64,000 nt of DNA from Segetibacter koreensis DSM 18137 (GTDB taxonomy: Bacteria; Bacteroidota; Bacteroidia; Chitinophagales; Chitinophagaceae): assembly GCF_000374045.1 (NCBI RefSeq), contig NZ_KB893381.1:158144-222143 (forward strand), written 5' to 3'. Positions 34,877 through 45,007 of this stretch are shown piece by piece. The notes under the pieces were generated by a model. That model was not told the DNA's origin. It did no database searches and saw only the letters and a list, made by a program, of their open reading frames with translations. Position 1 is the first letter of the stretch, and the number at the start of each line of letters is the position of its first letter. A program made the translations under genes and the position numbers.

Positions 34877-37855
34877 TTACAAGCCGAGATTAAAGCCAAA
34901 AGATATTGTCCTTGGAGTAGGATAAGGCAGATATTCCATATTCCTGGAAGGATAAGCGTTACTACTCTTATCAACATTTACTTCAGGGTCAAACCCGGTA
35001 AACTTTGTTATTACAAACAAATTAGTACCGCTAACAAAAGCATTTAAATTCTTAATGTAACGACCGACATCTCCAACTGCATAGGTTAAAGAAACATTTC
35101 GCATTTTAAAGAAATTCCCACTTTCAAGATATCTTGTTGATGCGGCAACCCCCGATTTAACACTTTCGGCACTACTTACATTAGCCGCCGCAATATTCTG
35201 CCCTTTCGCAATCTGGCTTATGTTAGTAATCGTATTAAAAGTATTGTTGTATATTAAGTATTTGAAGGCGCCGCTGCCGTTGATGGTTAATGAAAGTTTA
35301 TTGTATCGAAGCGTATTGCTAAAACCAACTATATAGCGAGGGTTTGGGTCTCCTGCATACACGGGATTATCGTCAATAATCTGCTGACCACTCTGATCAA
35401 AACCATTAAACTTCTTCAGGTAATATTCGTTCACCGGATAATTATTTGCAATGATTTGGGCTAATGCACCTGAAACACCATTACCGTCAACTCGTCCGGT
35501 TGCAATAGGAGCCTGGGCAAAATTCTTCAACAAATTCTTATTGTAAGCTATATTAAAGCCGGCATCCCATCCAAATTTCTTATGCGAAACAATCGCTGCA
35601 CCAATCGAAAATTCCACACCCTGGTTAACAAGGTTAGCAGGCAAATTGATAAAGAAAATAGAAGCCGGAGCTGGCTGAATGGCTGTACTTTGAAAAAGAA
35701 GATCGGTTGTATTTTTATAATAATAGTCAATAGAACCTGTTATCCTATTTTTTAATAAGCCGTAATCTAAGCCAATATTATAAGAAGTGGTCTTTTCCCA
35801 TTTTAAATCAGGATTAGCAACATTGCTTTGTCCAATGCTGTTATAACCTCCCGAAGTAAATTGTTCAAGTGAAGCTCCTGCCGGAAACTCCTGGTTACCT
35901 GTGATACCCCAGGAACCGCGCAGTCCCAAATTACTTATTGTCGTATTACCCTTCAAAAATCCTTCATTGCTTATCAGCCATTTTGCACCTACGGAAGGAA
36001 AGTAACCGTATTTGTTGTTTTTACCAAATTTATTAGAACCATCAGCCCTCATTGTAACTGTTAATATATACGTACTTAATAAGCTTAAATTAACCCTTCC
36101 GAAATACGACTGAATTTCAGTAGTAGGATCTACTGTCGTTCTTAAAGGATTTTGGGTCCTCGCGTTTTGCAAAAAATCAGTATAAAGTATAGGAATCCTG
36201 TTTGCCTGATCTAGGTTTGTATTAAATCCGGTTGCAGATACAATCGAATTTGAGTAAGCGGTCTTCCAATATTCATAGCCTGCCACAGCATTTAACGTTA
36301 AATTGCTGGTCAGGTCCGCATTATAATTTAAAGTGTGGGTGAATGTTTGAGAAGTTAAAGTTGCGTGGGATATAGCTCCTATTCCTGTACCTGAAATGTC
36401 CTGGATCGATTCTAGCCATCCTCCTATGTTTGAGTTTCTTACGCCGGCGCCATGGTTAATTGCATATAAAAATTTGTACTCAAGAGCTTTTGTTATTTTA
36501 ACTCCTGCAGAAATATTTGCTAAAAAAACGTTTACATCCGCCACATCATCCACACCATCGATTACAGCAACAGGGTTAGGAATTGAATTAGCGGTCAAAT
36601 TGTACATCCCATTACTGGCATAAAACGGCGCAGTAGGATTCCAGTTTAGGGTATAGCTCATTAAATTACCCGCAGCACCAGCAGTATTGCTTATAAGACC
36701 CATATGCTCTGTGGTATGTCCGGCTATCACACCAAAATCAATGGACAAGCGTTTATCAATAAATTTATAGCCACCTGAGAAATTACCCAGGTATTTGTCT
36801 AAAGAGGTCTTTTTAATAAAGCCAGGTGTTCTGGAACCTAAAAATGAGGCACGGAACTTTCCGGTTTCATTTCCACCACTTACTGCAAGATTATAATTTT
36901 GTGTCAATGTGTTTTGTGTAATTGCTTTCAACGCATCTACAGATCCGCCGTGATCATATGAGGTAGAAAACGTATCTAAAGTATATTTATGGAGCGCAGA
37001 TCTATACTCATCTGCATTAAGAAGTTTGTACTTTTTCATATATCCGGCAAACACTCCGACGCTCGCACCAAATTCCAGCTTTGTTCCAGATGACGTACCT
37101 CTTTTTGTAGTGATAACAATAATACCATTAGCACCTCTCGAACCATAAATTGCAGTTGAAGACGCATCTTTAAGTACATCGATTTGGGCAATATCAGCGG
37201 GATTAATATAGAGCAAAGGATTTGACTCTGGTGTAGGACCAAAACCTCCTGAACCAAAATCGAGGCTGGGTCGGGCGGTTCTTCCGTCCAAAGGCACGCC
37301 ATCTATAACATATAAAGGATTATTATTAGCTCTTATGGAATTATTACCCCTTATTTTAACGGTAGTAGCAGCACCTGGCTGGCCACTATTTGTAGTAATA
37401 TCCAAGCCGGGAACCTTGCCTTGTAGCAATTGATCAGGCGATGCAATAACGCCCTGGTTGAAATCCTTTGCTTTTACAGAAGTCAACGCCCCCGTTGCAT
37501 CTTTTTTACGAACCGATCCATAACCGATAACAACCACTTCATTAAGATTTTGAGAAGAAGCAGCCATAGCAACAGTTACATTGTTAGAAGCAGGAATGTC
37601 AACGGTTTGATCTGTATACCCAACATACGTGACTTTTAGCTGGGTAGCTCCTTCCGGCACGTTAATAGTGAAAGCGCCATCGGCTTTTGTTTTTACACTT
37701 ACTGGTTTTCCTACAACAGACACCGTTGCATCTACAAGAGGAGCGTTGTCTTTATTATCTGCTACCTTTCCGGTTACTGTTCTTGCCTGGCTAAACAATA
37801 ATGAGGGGATAGATAATAGCGTAATAAAACACAAAAAGAGCAGAACTTTTTTCAT
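34877..37855 (-). CDS. SusC/RagA-family TonB-dependent outer-membrane transporter
   Basis: A 992-residue transporter with a signal peptide ending SLLFSQ, a regulatory domain (about 24-105, ARTVTGKVADNKDNAPLVDA), and a plug domain (about 112-230) starting NEVVVIGYGSVRKKDATGAL, the form seen in carbohydrate SusC proteins, with LYVIDGVPLDGR and ANGIIVITTKRG. The barrel ends RTISFGFNLGL. It is the first gene of a two-gene operon and diverges from the histidine kinase operon across about 400 nt, so the sensor system could be a regulator of this locus; that link is only positional. Confidence 0.95.
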   Translation of the reverse strand: MKKVLLFLCFITLLSIPSLLFSQARTVTGKVADNKDNAPLVDATVSVVGKPVSVKTKADGAFTINVPEGATQLKVTYVGYTDQTVDIPASNNVTVAMAASSQNLNEVVVIGYGSVRKKDATGALTSVKAKDFNQGVIASPDQLLQGKVPGLDITTNSGQPGAATTVKIRGNNSIRANNNPLYVIDGVPLDGRTARPSLDFGSGGFGPTPESNPLLYINPADIAQIDVLKDASSTAIYGSRGANGIIVITTKRGTSSGTKLEFGASVGVFAGYMKKYKLLNADEYRSALHKYTLDTFSTSYDHGGSVDALKAITQNTLTQNYNLAVSGGNETGKFRASFLGSRTPGFIKKTSLDKYLGNFSGGYKFIDKRLSIDFGVIAGHTTEHMGLISNTAGAAGNLMSYTLNWNPTAPFYASNGMYNLTANSIPNPVAVIDGVDDVADVNVFLANISAGVKITKALEYKFLYAINHGAGVRNSNIGGWLESIQDISGTGIGAISHATLTSQTFTHTLNYNADLTSNLTLNAVAGYEYWKTAYSNSIVSATGFNTNLDQANRIPILYTDFLQNARTQNPLRTTVDPTTEIQSYFGRVNLSLLSTYILTVTMRADGSNKFGKNNKYGYFPSVGAKWLISNEGFLKGNTTISNLGLRGSWGITGNQEFPAGASLEQFTSGGYNSIGQSNVANPDLKWEKTTSYNIGLDYGLLKNRITGSIDYYYKNTTDLLFQSTAIQPAPASIFFINLPANLVNQGVEFSIGAAIVSHKKFGWDAGFNIAYNKNLLKNFAQAPIATGRVDGNGVSGALAQIIANNYPVNEYYLKKFNGFDQSGQQIIDDNPVYAGDPNPRYIVGFSNTLRYNKLSLTINGSGAFKYLIYNNTFNTITNISQIAKGQNIAAANVSSAESVKSGVAASTRYLESGNFFKMRNVSLTYAVGDVGRYIKNLNAFVSGTNLFVITKFTGFDPEVNVDKSSNAYPSRNMEYLPYPTPRTISFGFNLGL

Positions 37856-38263
37856 AAACAGCAGTTATTAAAATTGTTTAATAAATATATACAGATAGAT
37901 CTACATTTTGTTGCATTAACAATTAGTTTTTTTAAGCTTTCTTTTCAAGAAAAGCCACTTTATAAATTGTCGTCAGCAGACGCCTATATATATCAATCAT
38001 TAATAATAGAAACAAAAGTTTATTTCAACTAATATTTCCGATTCATTCAAGACTTATAATTTCCTCATTGTGCTGCTTTTAAATAAAAATATTGAATAAA
38101 ATATTTTTCCTGTTATTGCCACCTCTGCTTTTTATACAATTATTTGCCTTAAAACCTGTTTTATATCTTTTCACATAGTCGGATAAAATGACTTAGGGAA
38201 ATTCTGGAGGCACACTTTGCCCTGTAAAGTAATAAACCCCTATCTTCATATTAATCTAATTAT
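37856..38263. other. Divergent intergenic region between susC and the sensor operon
   Basis: This AT-rich region contains the promoters of two divergent operons. TATATTTA and TATCTTCA elements resemble the -7 box on the minus and plus strands, but neither has a well-placed TTG element. No gene or hairpin was found. Confidence 0.4.
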
Positions 38264-40531
38264 ATGAAAAACATTTGCACTTCCCAAATACTGCAAAAAG
38301 CTGATAACTGCTTTTATATTACATTGGATTCTCGGCTAAATATTGTAAGCTGCAACAAGAAATTTCAAAATATCCTGGATCACAACGGTCAGGAGAAAAC
38401 CTTTCTAAACATTTTTAGTATAGCTGATCAGGAACGTTGGAAGAACATTTTTGAAAAAGCTGAACAAACAAGTCACAATCTTCATACTGCAATAATTCCT
38501 TTACAAACGGGGAAAGATATTTTAGATCTAAATTGGAACGTGTGTGTATTGGATAATGACAAGGAGGTAGTGGAGAGATTTGAAATTTTAGGTGTACCGT
38601 CGTTCAGCAAGAAGGAAGAGGAAAACAGGACCATTCGCACTACACTCGGTTTAAGGGAAACCCGATTTAAATCAGTCCTAAGTAAATTAAAAAAAGTATT
38701 AAATTCTTCCCTAGATATCATTTGTGTCCTTGATTCGAAAGGGATGTTTACAAGAGTAAGCCAGGCCTGCAAACCCATTTTAGGCTATGAACCGCGAGAA
38801 CTGGTTGGCAAGAGCTACATAGATTTTGTACATGAGGAAGACATACCTCGCACCATTGAAGCTTATGATAATATTAAAAATGGTTTAATTACTACAAATT
38901 TTGAAAATGAGTATCGTAGAAAAGACGGCTCACTTGCCAGATTAATATGGTCATCAAAATGGGAAGAAGAAGACCAGAAATATTATTGTATAGCGCGTGA
39001 TGCTACGGAAAAAAAAGCCGCAGAGGCAGCGTTAAAAGCATCTGAAGAAAAATACAGGATTCTATTTCAAAACCACCCTTTGCCAATGTGGATATACAAT
39101 GTAGAAACATATCAGTTGCTAGAGGCAAATGACGCGGCTGCAAACCACTACGGATACACACACGAGGAGCTCTTACATTTAACCGTTAAAGATCTGCTTG
39201 ACGACGAAGAGGTGGTAAAGTTTGAAAAGTTATATCAGCAAAAAGATTATTACAGGCAAGATCACAAAGGAGTATGGAAGCACAAAAAGAAAAATAAAGA
39301 AATATTCCATTCAGAGATAACTTCAAATTTTATAGAATTTCAGGGAACCCGGGCTAAGCTGGTTTTATCAATTGACCGTACACAACAGTTAAAGGCTGAA
39401 AGGGAACTTATAAAGATTCATGAAAGATATAAATTTCTAAGCCTTGCTACATTTGACGCTATCTGGGACCTTGATCTGAAAACAAACGAGGTAGAATGGG
39501 GCGAAGGAGTAAAGCGCATGTTTCAGATTGAAGATCTTTCAGTAATGAAAAAAATGGATGGATGGCTAAAAAATCTACATCCTGATGACAGGGAAAGGAT
39601 AGAAAGCAAACTGCAGGATCATCTACTTAGATTAGAATCACATTGGGAAGATGAATACAGGTTTAAGATTGGCGAAAACACTTATAAGTATATTTCCGCA
39701 AGAGGCTATACCATATATGATGAGAATAAAACTCCTGTAAGAATGATTGGCGCTATGCAGGATCTCACAGAAAGGAAGATCCATGAAAATATGCTGCAGC
39801 AATTGAATCAGAATTTGGAAAAAAGAGCAAGAGAATTATCTGAATCAAATGCCGAATTGGAAAGGTTTGCTTATGTTACCTCACACGACCTGCAAGAACC
39901 CTTACGGATGGTCACAAGCTTTTTACAATTGCTTGAGAAAAGATATAAAGACAAATTAGACCAAAAGGCGCATGAATACATTGCCTATGCAGTGGATGGA
40001 GCCGAGCGAATGAAACGCCTTATTTTAGATCTTCTTGAATATTCGAGAGTAAACTCGAGCGTTATAGAAAAAGAAGATGTTGATGTAAATGAAATAATTG
40101 ATGATTTAAGGATAACATATAAAAATCTGCTGCTTGAAACTGATGGCACAATAAATAGTGAAGAACTTCCGTTAATAAAGGGTAATAAAACTCAAATTTT
40201 ACAATTGTTTCAAAACCTGATTGGAAATGCATTTAAATACAAAAGTGAAAAACCTCCAATAATAGATATCACTTATAAAGAAGATATTAACTACTATAAA
40301 TTTGCCATCACTGATAACGGAATAGGTATTGATCCTAAGTTTTTTCAGAAAATATTTATTATTTTCCAACGTTTACATAAAAGAGAACAGTATTCGGGAA
40401 CAGGAATAGGTTTAGCCATATGTAAAAAAATAGTGGAAAAACATGGTGGGAAAATCTGGGTTACTTCAGCCCCCGAACATGGAAGCACCTTTTACTTTAC
40501 ATTACCTAAACCCAAATTAGAGCCAATATGA
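38264..40531 (+). CDS. Soluble multi-PAS histidine kinase
   Basis: A 755-residue kinase without signal peptide or membrane segments. About four PAS folds are seen (roughly 5-100; 145-250 with ILGYEPRELVGKSYIDFVH; 265-375 with HYGYTHEELLHLTVKDLL; 385-500, a PAS_3 type with LHPDDRERIE). A HisKA domain with phospho-acceptor box TSHDLQEPLR (near residue 540) follows, then a HATPase domain with NLIGNAFKYKS, DNGIGID and GTGIGLAICKKI. This kinase type, like bacteriophytochrome kinases, typically works with small Rcp1-like regulators, and such a regulator overlaps its 3' end by four bases (ATGA). The signal is unknown. Confidence 0.93.
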   Translation: MKNICTSQILQKADNCFYITLDSRLNIVSCNKKFQNILDHNGQEKTFLNIFSIADQERWKNIFEKAEQTSHNLHTAIIPLQTGKDILDLNWNVCVLDNDKEVVERFEILGVPSFSKKEEENRTIRTTLGLRETRFKSVLSKLKKVLNSSLDIICVLDSKGMFTRVSQACKPILGYEPRELVGKSYIDFVHEEDIPRTIEAYDNIKNGLITTNFENEYRRKDGSLARLIWSSKWEEEDQKYYCIARDATEKKAAEAALKASEEKYRILFQNHPLPMWIYNVETYQLLEANDAAANHYGYTHEELLHLTVKDLLDDEEVVKFEKLYQQKDYYRQDHKGVWKHKKKNKEIFHSEITSNFIEFQGTRAKLVLSIDRTQQLKAERELIKIHERYKFLSLATFDAIWDLDLKTNEVEWGEGVKRMFQIEDLSVMKKMDGWLKNLHPDDRERIESKLQDHLLRLESHWEDEYRFKIGENTYKYISARGYTIYDENKTPVRMIGAMQDLTERKIHENMLQQLNQNLEKRARELSESNAELERFAYVTSHDLQEPLRMVTSFLQLLEKRYKDKLDQKAHEYIAYAVDGAERMKRLILDLLEYSRVNSSVIEKEDVDVNEIIDDLRITYKNLLLETDGTINSEELPLIKGNKTQILQLFQNLIGNAFKYKSEKPPIIDITYKEDINYYKFAITDNGIGIDPKFFQKIFIIFQRLHKREQYSGTGIGLAICKKIVEKHGGKIWVTSAPEHGSTFYFTLPKPKLEPI

Positions 40532-40962
40532 TGAAAAACGCACACATCTTACTCGTAGAAGATAATGAAGGAGATATTGTGCTTACAAAGGAAGCGCTGG
40601 CAGAAGCCAATATAAAAAACAAAGTTTCAGTAAGCAGAGATGGAGAAGAAGCGATCAATTATCTTACAAAAGCGTTTGAAAATGTCGAAGAGCTTTTGCC
40701 TGACTTAATTTTGCTCGATATCAACCTTCCACGGGTAGATGGTAAGGAGGTGCTTCATTTTATAAAAACTACCCCCGGGTTAAAAAAAATCCCCGTGGTC
40801 ATGTTGACCACTTCTTCCAATCAGTCTGATATTGCTGATGCCTATAATAACTATGCTAATTGTTTTATATCAAAACCGGTAGATTTTAACAAGTTCTTCG
40901 ATGTAGTGAGAATGATTGAAGATTTCTGGATTTCCATTGTTAAACTACCGTCTAAAAATTGA
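40528..40962 (+). CDS. Rcp1-like single-domain response regulator
   Basis: A 144-residue receiver domain with no output domain. ILLVEDNEGD carries the acidic pocket, LILLDINLPRVDG the phospho-acceptor aspartate, LTTSS the switch threonine/serine and ISKPVD the conserved lysine. The EDNEGDIVLTKEAL start and the insertion before the acceptor are typical of the Rcp1 group, which takes phosphate from PAS/HWE or phytochrome-like kinases. Its ATG overlaps the stop of the upstream kinase, so the two are translationally coupled partners. Confidence 0.93.
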   Translation: MMKNAHILLVEDNEGDIVLTKEALAEANIKNKVSVSRDGEEAINYLTKAFENVEELLPDLILLDINLPRVDGKEVLHFIKTTPGLKKIPVVMLTTSSNQSDIADAYNNYANCFISKPVDFNKFFDVVRMIEDFWISIVKLPSKN

Positions 40963-40964
40963 AA

Positions 40965-42803
40965 ATGCGACAAACTCTCCTGAAATTATTAGTCATAGAA
41001 GACAATCCCGGAGATTTTATACTGGTAAATGAATACCTGGAAGAAAGTTTTCCAAAAGCAACTATTTTTCATGCAGATACTTTACTAAAAGGAATAGAAT
41101 TTTTAGAAAATGAAAATATAGATGTTATTCTTTTAGACCTTACTTTGCCTGATGGAATGGGTATAGACTCTTTTCTCTCCATTAATTTAAAAGCGCCACA
41201 GGTTCCCATTATTATTTTAACCGGCTTAGGTGACACAAAACTTGCACTGGAAAGCTTACAAATAGGAGCACAGGATTATATTGTAAAGGATGATTCATCG
41301 CCTGCGGTATTGGCAAAAAGCATTCAATATGGAATTGAAAGAAGTAAGATTTTTGCCCGTCTAAAAAAATCCGAGGAACAATATAAGTTGCTGTTCGATC
41401 ACAATCCATTGCCAATGTGCGCATATGATAATGCATCACATCAATTTTTAAAGGTAAATGAGGCAGCTGTACGACATTACGGTTATTCAGAAGATGAATT
41501 TTTAAAACTGACTATTGATGAGTTGGAACCAGGCAGTGAAGATGTAAACCAACCGATTTCAATAAGTGATTATAACGTCAGCAGAAACGGCCTTTACTCC
41601 ATCGATCATAAACACAGAAAAAAAAACGGGGAGATTATAGATGTGGAAATGCGTTCGCATGAAATTATAATTGACGGGCAAAATGCCTGCCTTGCAGTTA
41701 TACATGATGTAACAGAAAGGAACAGGGCTAAAGAACAGCTACGTGAAAGCGAACAAATGTTTAGAACCATTTCAGAGAATTTTCCTAATGGTGAAGTTGC
41801 CATTTTAAATAAAAATCTTACCATTTTATATATTGCCGGTAAAGAATTTCACATTCCCGGAACTAATGCATCTTATTTCGAAAATACAGCATATACTTCG
41901 CATTTTCATTCTCCGGAAAAAGAAAAAGTTTATGATAAGCTTATGCAGGTTTTTGCCGACAATAACGTTGTATTTGAAGCAGCCTATGACAACCTGAGCT
42001 ACATGATAAGTGCAGTACCATTGTATGAAACCGATGGAAAGATTAATAAAATTCTTATCGCATCTCAAAACATAACAGAACAAAAAAGAAATGAGATCGA
42101 AAAAGAAATGTTTATTGAGAAATTAAAACAAAACAATAGCGACCTGCAGCAGTTTTCGTACATCACTTCTCACAACCTTCGCTCACCGCTGGGTAACCTT
42201 TTAGGGATCATTAAATTGCTTGACACTTCTTCGATCTCAGATCCCATGACAAAGATGCTCTTGAAAAATTTTGAAGATTGTACGATACAGTTAAATGAAA
42301 CGGTTAATGACCTCATTAATATCCTACTCGTTAAAAACAGCAGCGACTCTAAGAAGGAAACACTTGATTTGAGAAAGACATTCGAAAAAGTTGTGCAATC
42401 GGTACAAAACACCATCGATCAAAAAAGCATGACTATCATAGCTGATTTTGATGATGCTTATGAAGTAGAATTTAACCGGACGTATCTTGAAAGTATTTTA
42501 TTAAACCTGATCACAAATGCTGTAAAATACAGCTCACCAAAACGTGATCCACAGGTAAAAATCAGAACAGAAAAAATTGACGGGGGAATAAAGATGTACT
42601 TCTCAGATAATGGCCTGGGCATTGACATGCAAAGAAATAAAGATCGTATATTTGGCCTTTATCAGCGTTTTCACAACCATGCCGATAGCAAAGGATTAGG
42701 TCTGTATATGGTAAATTCGCAAATACGGGTTATGGGAGGAGGAATAGATGTTGAAAGTGAGGTAGATAAAGGTACTACTTTCATCATCACCTTTAAAAAC
42801 TGA
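40965..42803 (+). CDS. Receiver-PAS-PAS histidine kinase
   Basis: The ATG at 40965, two bases after the preceding stop, is preferred over a TTG at 40959 that overlaps it. The protein has an N-terminal receiver domain (LVIEDNPGDF; acceptor aspartate in ILLDLTLPDGMG, about residue 58), two PAS folds (about 135-250 with HYGYSEDEFLKLTIDEL; about 260-375), a HisKA box ITSHNLRSPLGN (near 405) and a HATPase domain with NLITNAVKYSS, DNGLGID and GLGLYMVNSQI. Having the receiver first lets it accept phosphate from the upstream kinase and then act as a kinase, a relay layout. No membrane segments are seen. Confidence 0.92.
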   Translation: MRQTLLKLLVIEDNPGDFILVNEYLEESFPKATIFHADTLLKGIEFLENENIDVILLDLTLPDGMGIDSFLSINLKAPQVPIIILTGLGDTKLALESLQIGAQDYIVKDDSSPAVLAKSIQYGIERSKIFARLKKSEEQYKLLFDHNPLPMCAYDNASHQFLKVNEAAVRHYGYSEDEFLKLTIDELEPGSEDVNQPISISDYNVSRNGLYSIDHKHRKKNGEIIDVEMRSHEIIIDGQNACLAVIHDVTERNRAKEQLRESEQMFRTISENFPNGEVAILNKNLTILYIAGKEFHIPGTNASYFENTAYTSHFHSPEKEKVYDKLMQVFADNNVVFEAAYDNLSYMISAVPLYETDGKINKILIASQNITEQKRNEIEKEMFIEKLKQNNSDLQQFSYITSHNLRSPLGNLLGIIKLLDTSSISDPMTKMLLKNFEDCTIQLNETVNDLINILLVKNSSDSKKETLDLRKTFEKVVQSVQNTIDQKSMTIIADFDDAYEVEFNRTYLESILLNLITNAVKYSSPKRDPQVKIRTEKIDGGIKMYFSDNGLGIDMQRNKDRIFGLYQRFHNHADSKGLGLYMVNSQIRVMGGGIDVESEVDKGTTFIITFKN

Positions 42804-42808
42804 TATCT

Positions 42809-43234
42809 ATGATAAACAAGGTATTCTGCATAGATGATGATCAAATCACTCTTGTGCTTTGTGACATGGTAATTAAAAAATCGGGGTTTGCAAAAGACGT
42901 TATCACAGCGCAAAATGGCAAAGAAGGGTTAGCATGGTTTTCTGCTTATTTTTCAAAAACTAACACTGGTCCAAAACCAAATCCACCTGAAGTAATTTTC
43001 CTTGATCTTAACATGCCTGTCATGAACGGATGGGATTTTCTCGAAGATTATTTGATGAAGTACGCTGAAAGAATACCCGAAACAAAAGTGGTCATTTTAT
43101 CTTCAACAGTAAACCCTGAAGATTTTTTAAGAGCAAACAGGTATGATATAGTTATTGATTTTATAAATAAACCTTTAACTGCCGAAGGGCTGGACGAACT
43201 TAAAGAGAATGATCAGTTGAACGGCTACTTTTAG
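42809..43234 (+). CDS. Single-domain response regulator
   Basis: A 141-residue receiver with CIDDDQITLVLC (acidic pocket), VIFLDLNMPVMNGWDFL (acceptor aspartate), VILSSTV (switch serine/threonine) and FINKPLT (lysine). There is no output domain. It starts five bases after the receiver-kinase gene and is the last of four genes, in front of a terminator. With no DNA-binding regulator in the operon, the output is probably protein-protein interaction. Confidence 0.93.
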   Translation: MINKVFCIDDDQITLVLCDMVIKKSGFAKDVITAQNGKEGLAWFSAYFSKTNTGPKPNPPEVIFLDLNMPVMNGWDFLEDYLMKYAERIPETKVVILSSTVNPEDFLRANRYDIVIDFINKPLTAEGLDELKENDQLNGYF

Positions 43235-43263
43235 GGCTAAACCCTTTTACTCCTTTATATACC

Positions 43264-43287
43264 AACCCTCAATTATTGAGGGTTTTT
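43264..43287 (+). terminator. Intrinsic terminator of the sensor operon
   Basis: AACCCTCAA (43264-43272) pairs with TTGAGGGTT (43276-43284) around a three-base loop and is followed by a T run. It lies 30 nt past the last response regulator stop. Confidence 0.85.
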
Positions 43288-43336
43288 GATGTAATCACAT
43301 TTTTGGTTTTTACCTTCGTTGCGCTAAACTACCTCT

Positions 43337-45007
43337 ATGAATAATTATGCTATCGCTGATAACTTTTCATTACTTTCCAAACTTATAGATATTCATGGAG
43401 ATGATAGTTTTAAAGCCAAATCATATTCATCGGCGGCATATACTATAGAAAAACTTCCTGTACAACTTTCTACACTTTCAGCAGAAAAAATTTATGCGAT
43501 TAAAGGTATAGGAGCCACCATTGGCAAAAGAATAATCGAACAAATTGAGTCAGGAAGACTTGCTGGTCTTGATGAGTACATCAACAAAACGCCGGCAGGC
43601 ATTTTCGATTTGTTAAAGATAAAGGGGTTGGGCCCTAAGAAAATATCTGTGATATGGAAAGAGCTTGGAATAGAAAGTATTGGCGAATTATTATACGCGT
43701 GCGAAGAAAACAGGTTATTGCTGTACAAAGGCTTCGGAGCGAAGACACAACAAAACATCGGCGATGCGATACGGTTTTACCTTAACAGCCAGGGCAGTCA
43801 CCTATACAGGCAGATAGAAGAATATGCTCCTGCATTTACCAAAAGGCTTCAAAAAACTTTCCCATCAAACACATTTTCAATTACAGGTGATTTTATTCGC
43901 CATGCAGAAGTGATACATAAACTTGAATGGGTAACAGATATAGATCTACATGTTTTAGAAACATTTTTTAGAGAGCAGGAATATGAGGTAAATATAACAG
44001 ACACTATACTTTCTGTACGCGGCGCTGACAATGTTAACCTTGAGTTTTATTATTCGCCCGCTGACAGTCTCATTGGTGAATTATTTATTAGAAGCTGCAG
44101 TCCAGAATTTTTTACTGCCTTTACAGAAAAGTACGGCTGGAAGCCCGGAGAAAATTATGTAGATGGAGAGCAGATATTCAAGCAAAATTCGCTTCAGTTT
44201 ATTCCGCCTTTTTTACGTGAATCGCCTTATGTTTTACAACTAGCCGCTGCACATACTTTGCCTGATGTTATTGAGCAAAAAGATATTCGTGGCATAATAC
44301 ATAGCCACAGCAATTGGAGCGACGGCGGCGATACAATTGAAGCAATGGTGCAAGGGGCAATACAGCAAGGTTTTGAATATCTTGTTATCAGTGATCATTC
44401 GCAGTCCGCTTTTTATGCAAAAGGCTTATACCCGGACCGAATAAAAGCACAACATGAATTGATAGATGAGCTAAACGAAAAATACAAACCGTTTAAAATA
44501 TTTAAAAGTATAGAATCAGATATTTTAAATGATGGCAGCCTAGATTACCCCGATAACATTCTCTCTGCATTTGACCTTGTCATTACTTCCGTACATTCTA
44601 ATTTAAAGATGACTGAGGAGAAAGCTATGACAAGATTACTGAAAGCTATAGCTAATCCGTATACGACGATCCTCGGTCATATGACCGGTAGATTGTTGTT
44701 GAGCCGCAATGGCTACCCGGTAAACCACAAAGAGATTATAGATGCATGTGCGAAACATAACGTAGTAATCGAATTAAATGCGCACTCCCGCCGTCTTGAT
44801 ATGGATTGGCGACATATTCCTTATGCAATAGAGAAAGGCGTTCTCATATCTATTGATCCTGATGCACATGCAGTTGATGCATTCGGCGATATAAAATACG
44901 GTGTGCTGGCAGCTCAAAAAGGAGGGTTGACTTCACAACAAAATCTAAGCAGTTTTACCTTGCAACAGTTTGAAAGTTTTCTTCAAAAACAAAATGAGAA
45001 AAGATAA
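43337..45007 (+). CDS. polX: PolX-like DNA polymerase/PHP phosphoesterase with altered polymerase site
   Basis: Bacterial PolX combines a family X polymerase with a PHP metal-dependent exonuclease and acts in base-excision repair. The 556 residues have the N-terminal helix-hairpin-helix region (YAIKGIGATIGKRI; LLKIKGLGPKKIS), the palm with D201-I-D203, and a C-terminal PHP domain with HSHSNWSDG (322-330), SDHS (352-355), GHMTGR and DPDAH. PHP metal ligands look intact. In the palm the usual GSxRR nucleotide-binding motif reads GDFIRH, and the third catalytic carboxylate (normally in VDL) appears as Asn234 in NVNLEF. Polymerase activity may be lost while nuclease and structure-binding functions remain. 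The gene is monocistronic, downstream of the sensor terminator. Confidence 0.88.
   Translation: MNNYAIADNFSLLSKLIDIHGDDSFKAKSYSSAAYTIEKLPVQLSTLSAEKIYAIKGIGATIGKRIIEQIESGRLAGLDEYINKTPAGIFDLLKIKGLGPKKISVIWKELGIESIGELLYACEENRLLLYKGFGAKTQQNIGDAIRFYLNSQGSHLYRQIEEYAPAFTKRLQKTFPSNTFSITGDFIRHAEVIHKLEWVTDIDLHVLETFFREQEYEVNITDTILSVRGADNVNLEFYYSPADSLIGELFIRSCSPEFFTAFTEKYGWKPGENYVDGEQIFKQNSLQFIPPFLRESPYVLQLAAAHTLPDVIEQKDIRGIIHSHSNWSDGGDTIEAMVQGAIQQGFEYLVISDHSQSAFYAKGLYPDRIKAQHELIDELNEKYKPFKIFKSIESDILNDGSLDYPDNILSAFDLVITSVHSNLKMTEEKAMTRLLKAIANPYTTILGHMTGRLLLSRNGYPVNHKEIIDACAKHNVVIELNAHSRRLDMDWRHIPYAIEKGVLISIDPDAHAVDAFGDIKYGVLAAQKGGLTSQQNLSSFTLQQFESFLQKQNEKR

Noticed and set aside
20302-37855. Whole block considered as a classical polysaccharide utilisation locus
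   Set aside because: Only one glycosidase is present, genes are on both strands and several have separate promoters or terminators, so a single coordinated locus is not shown.
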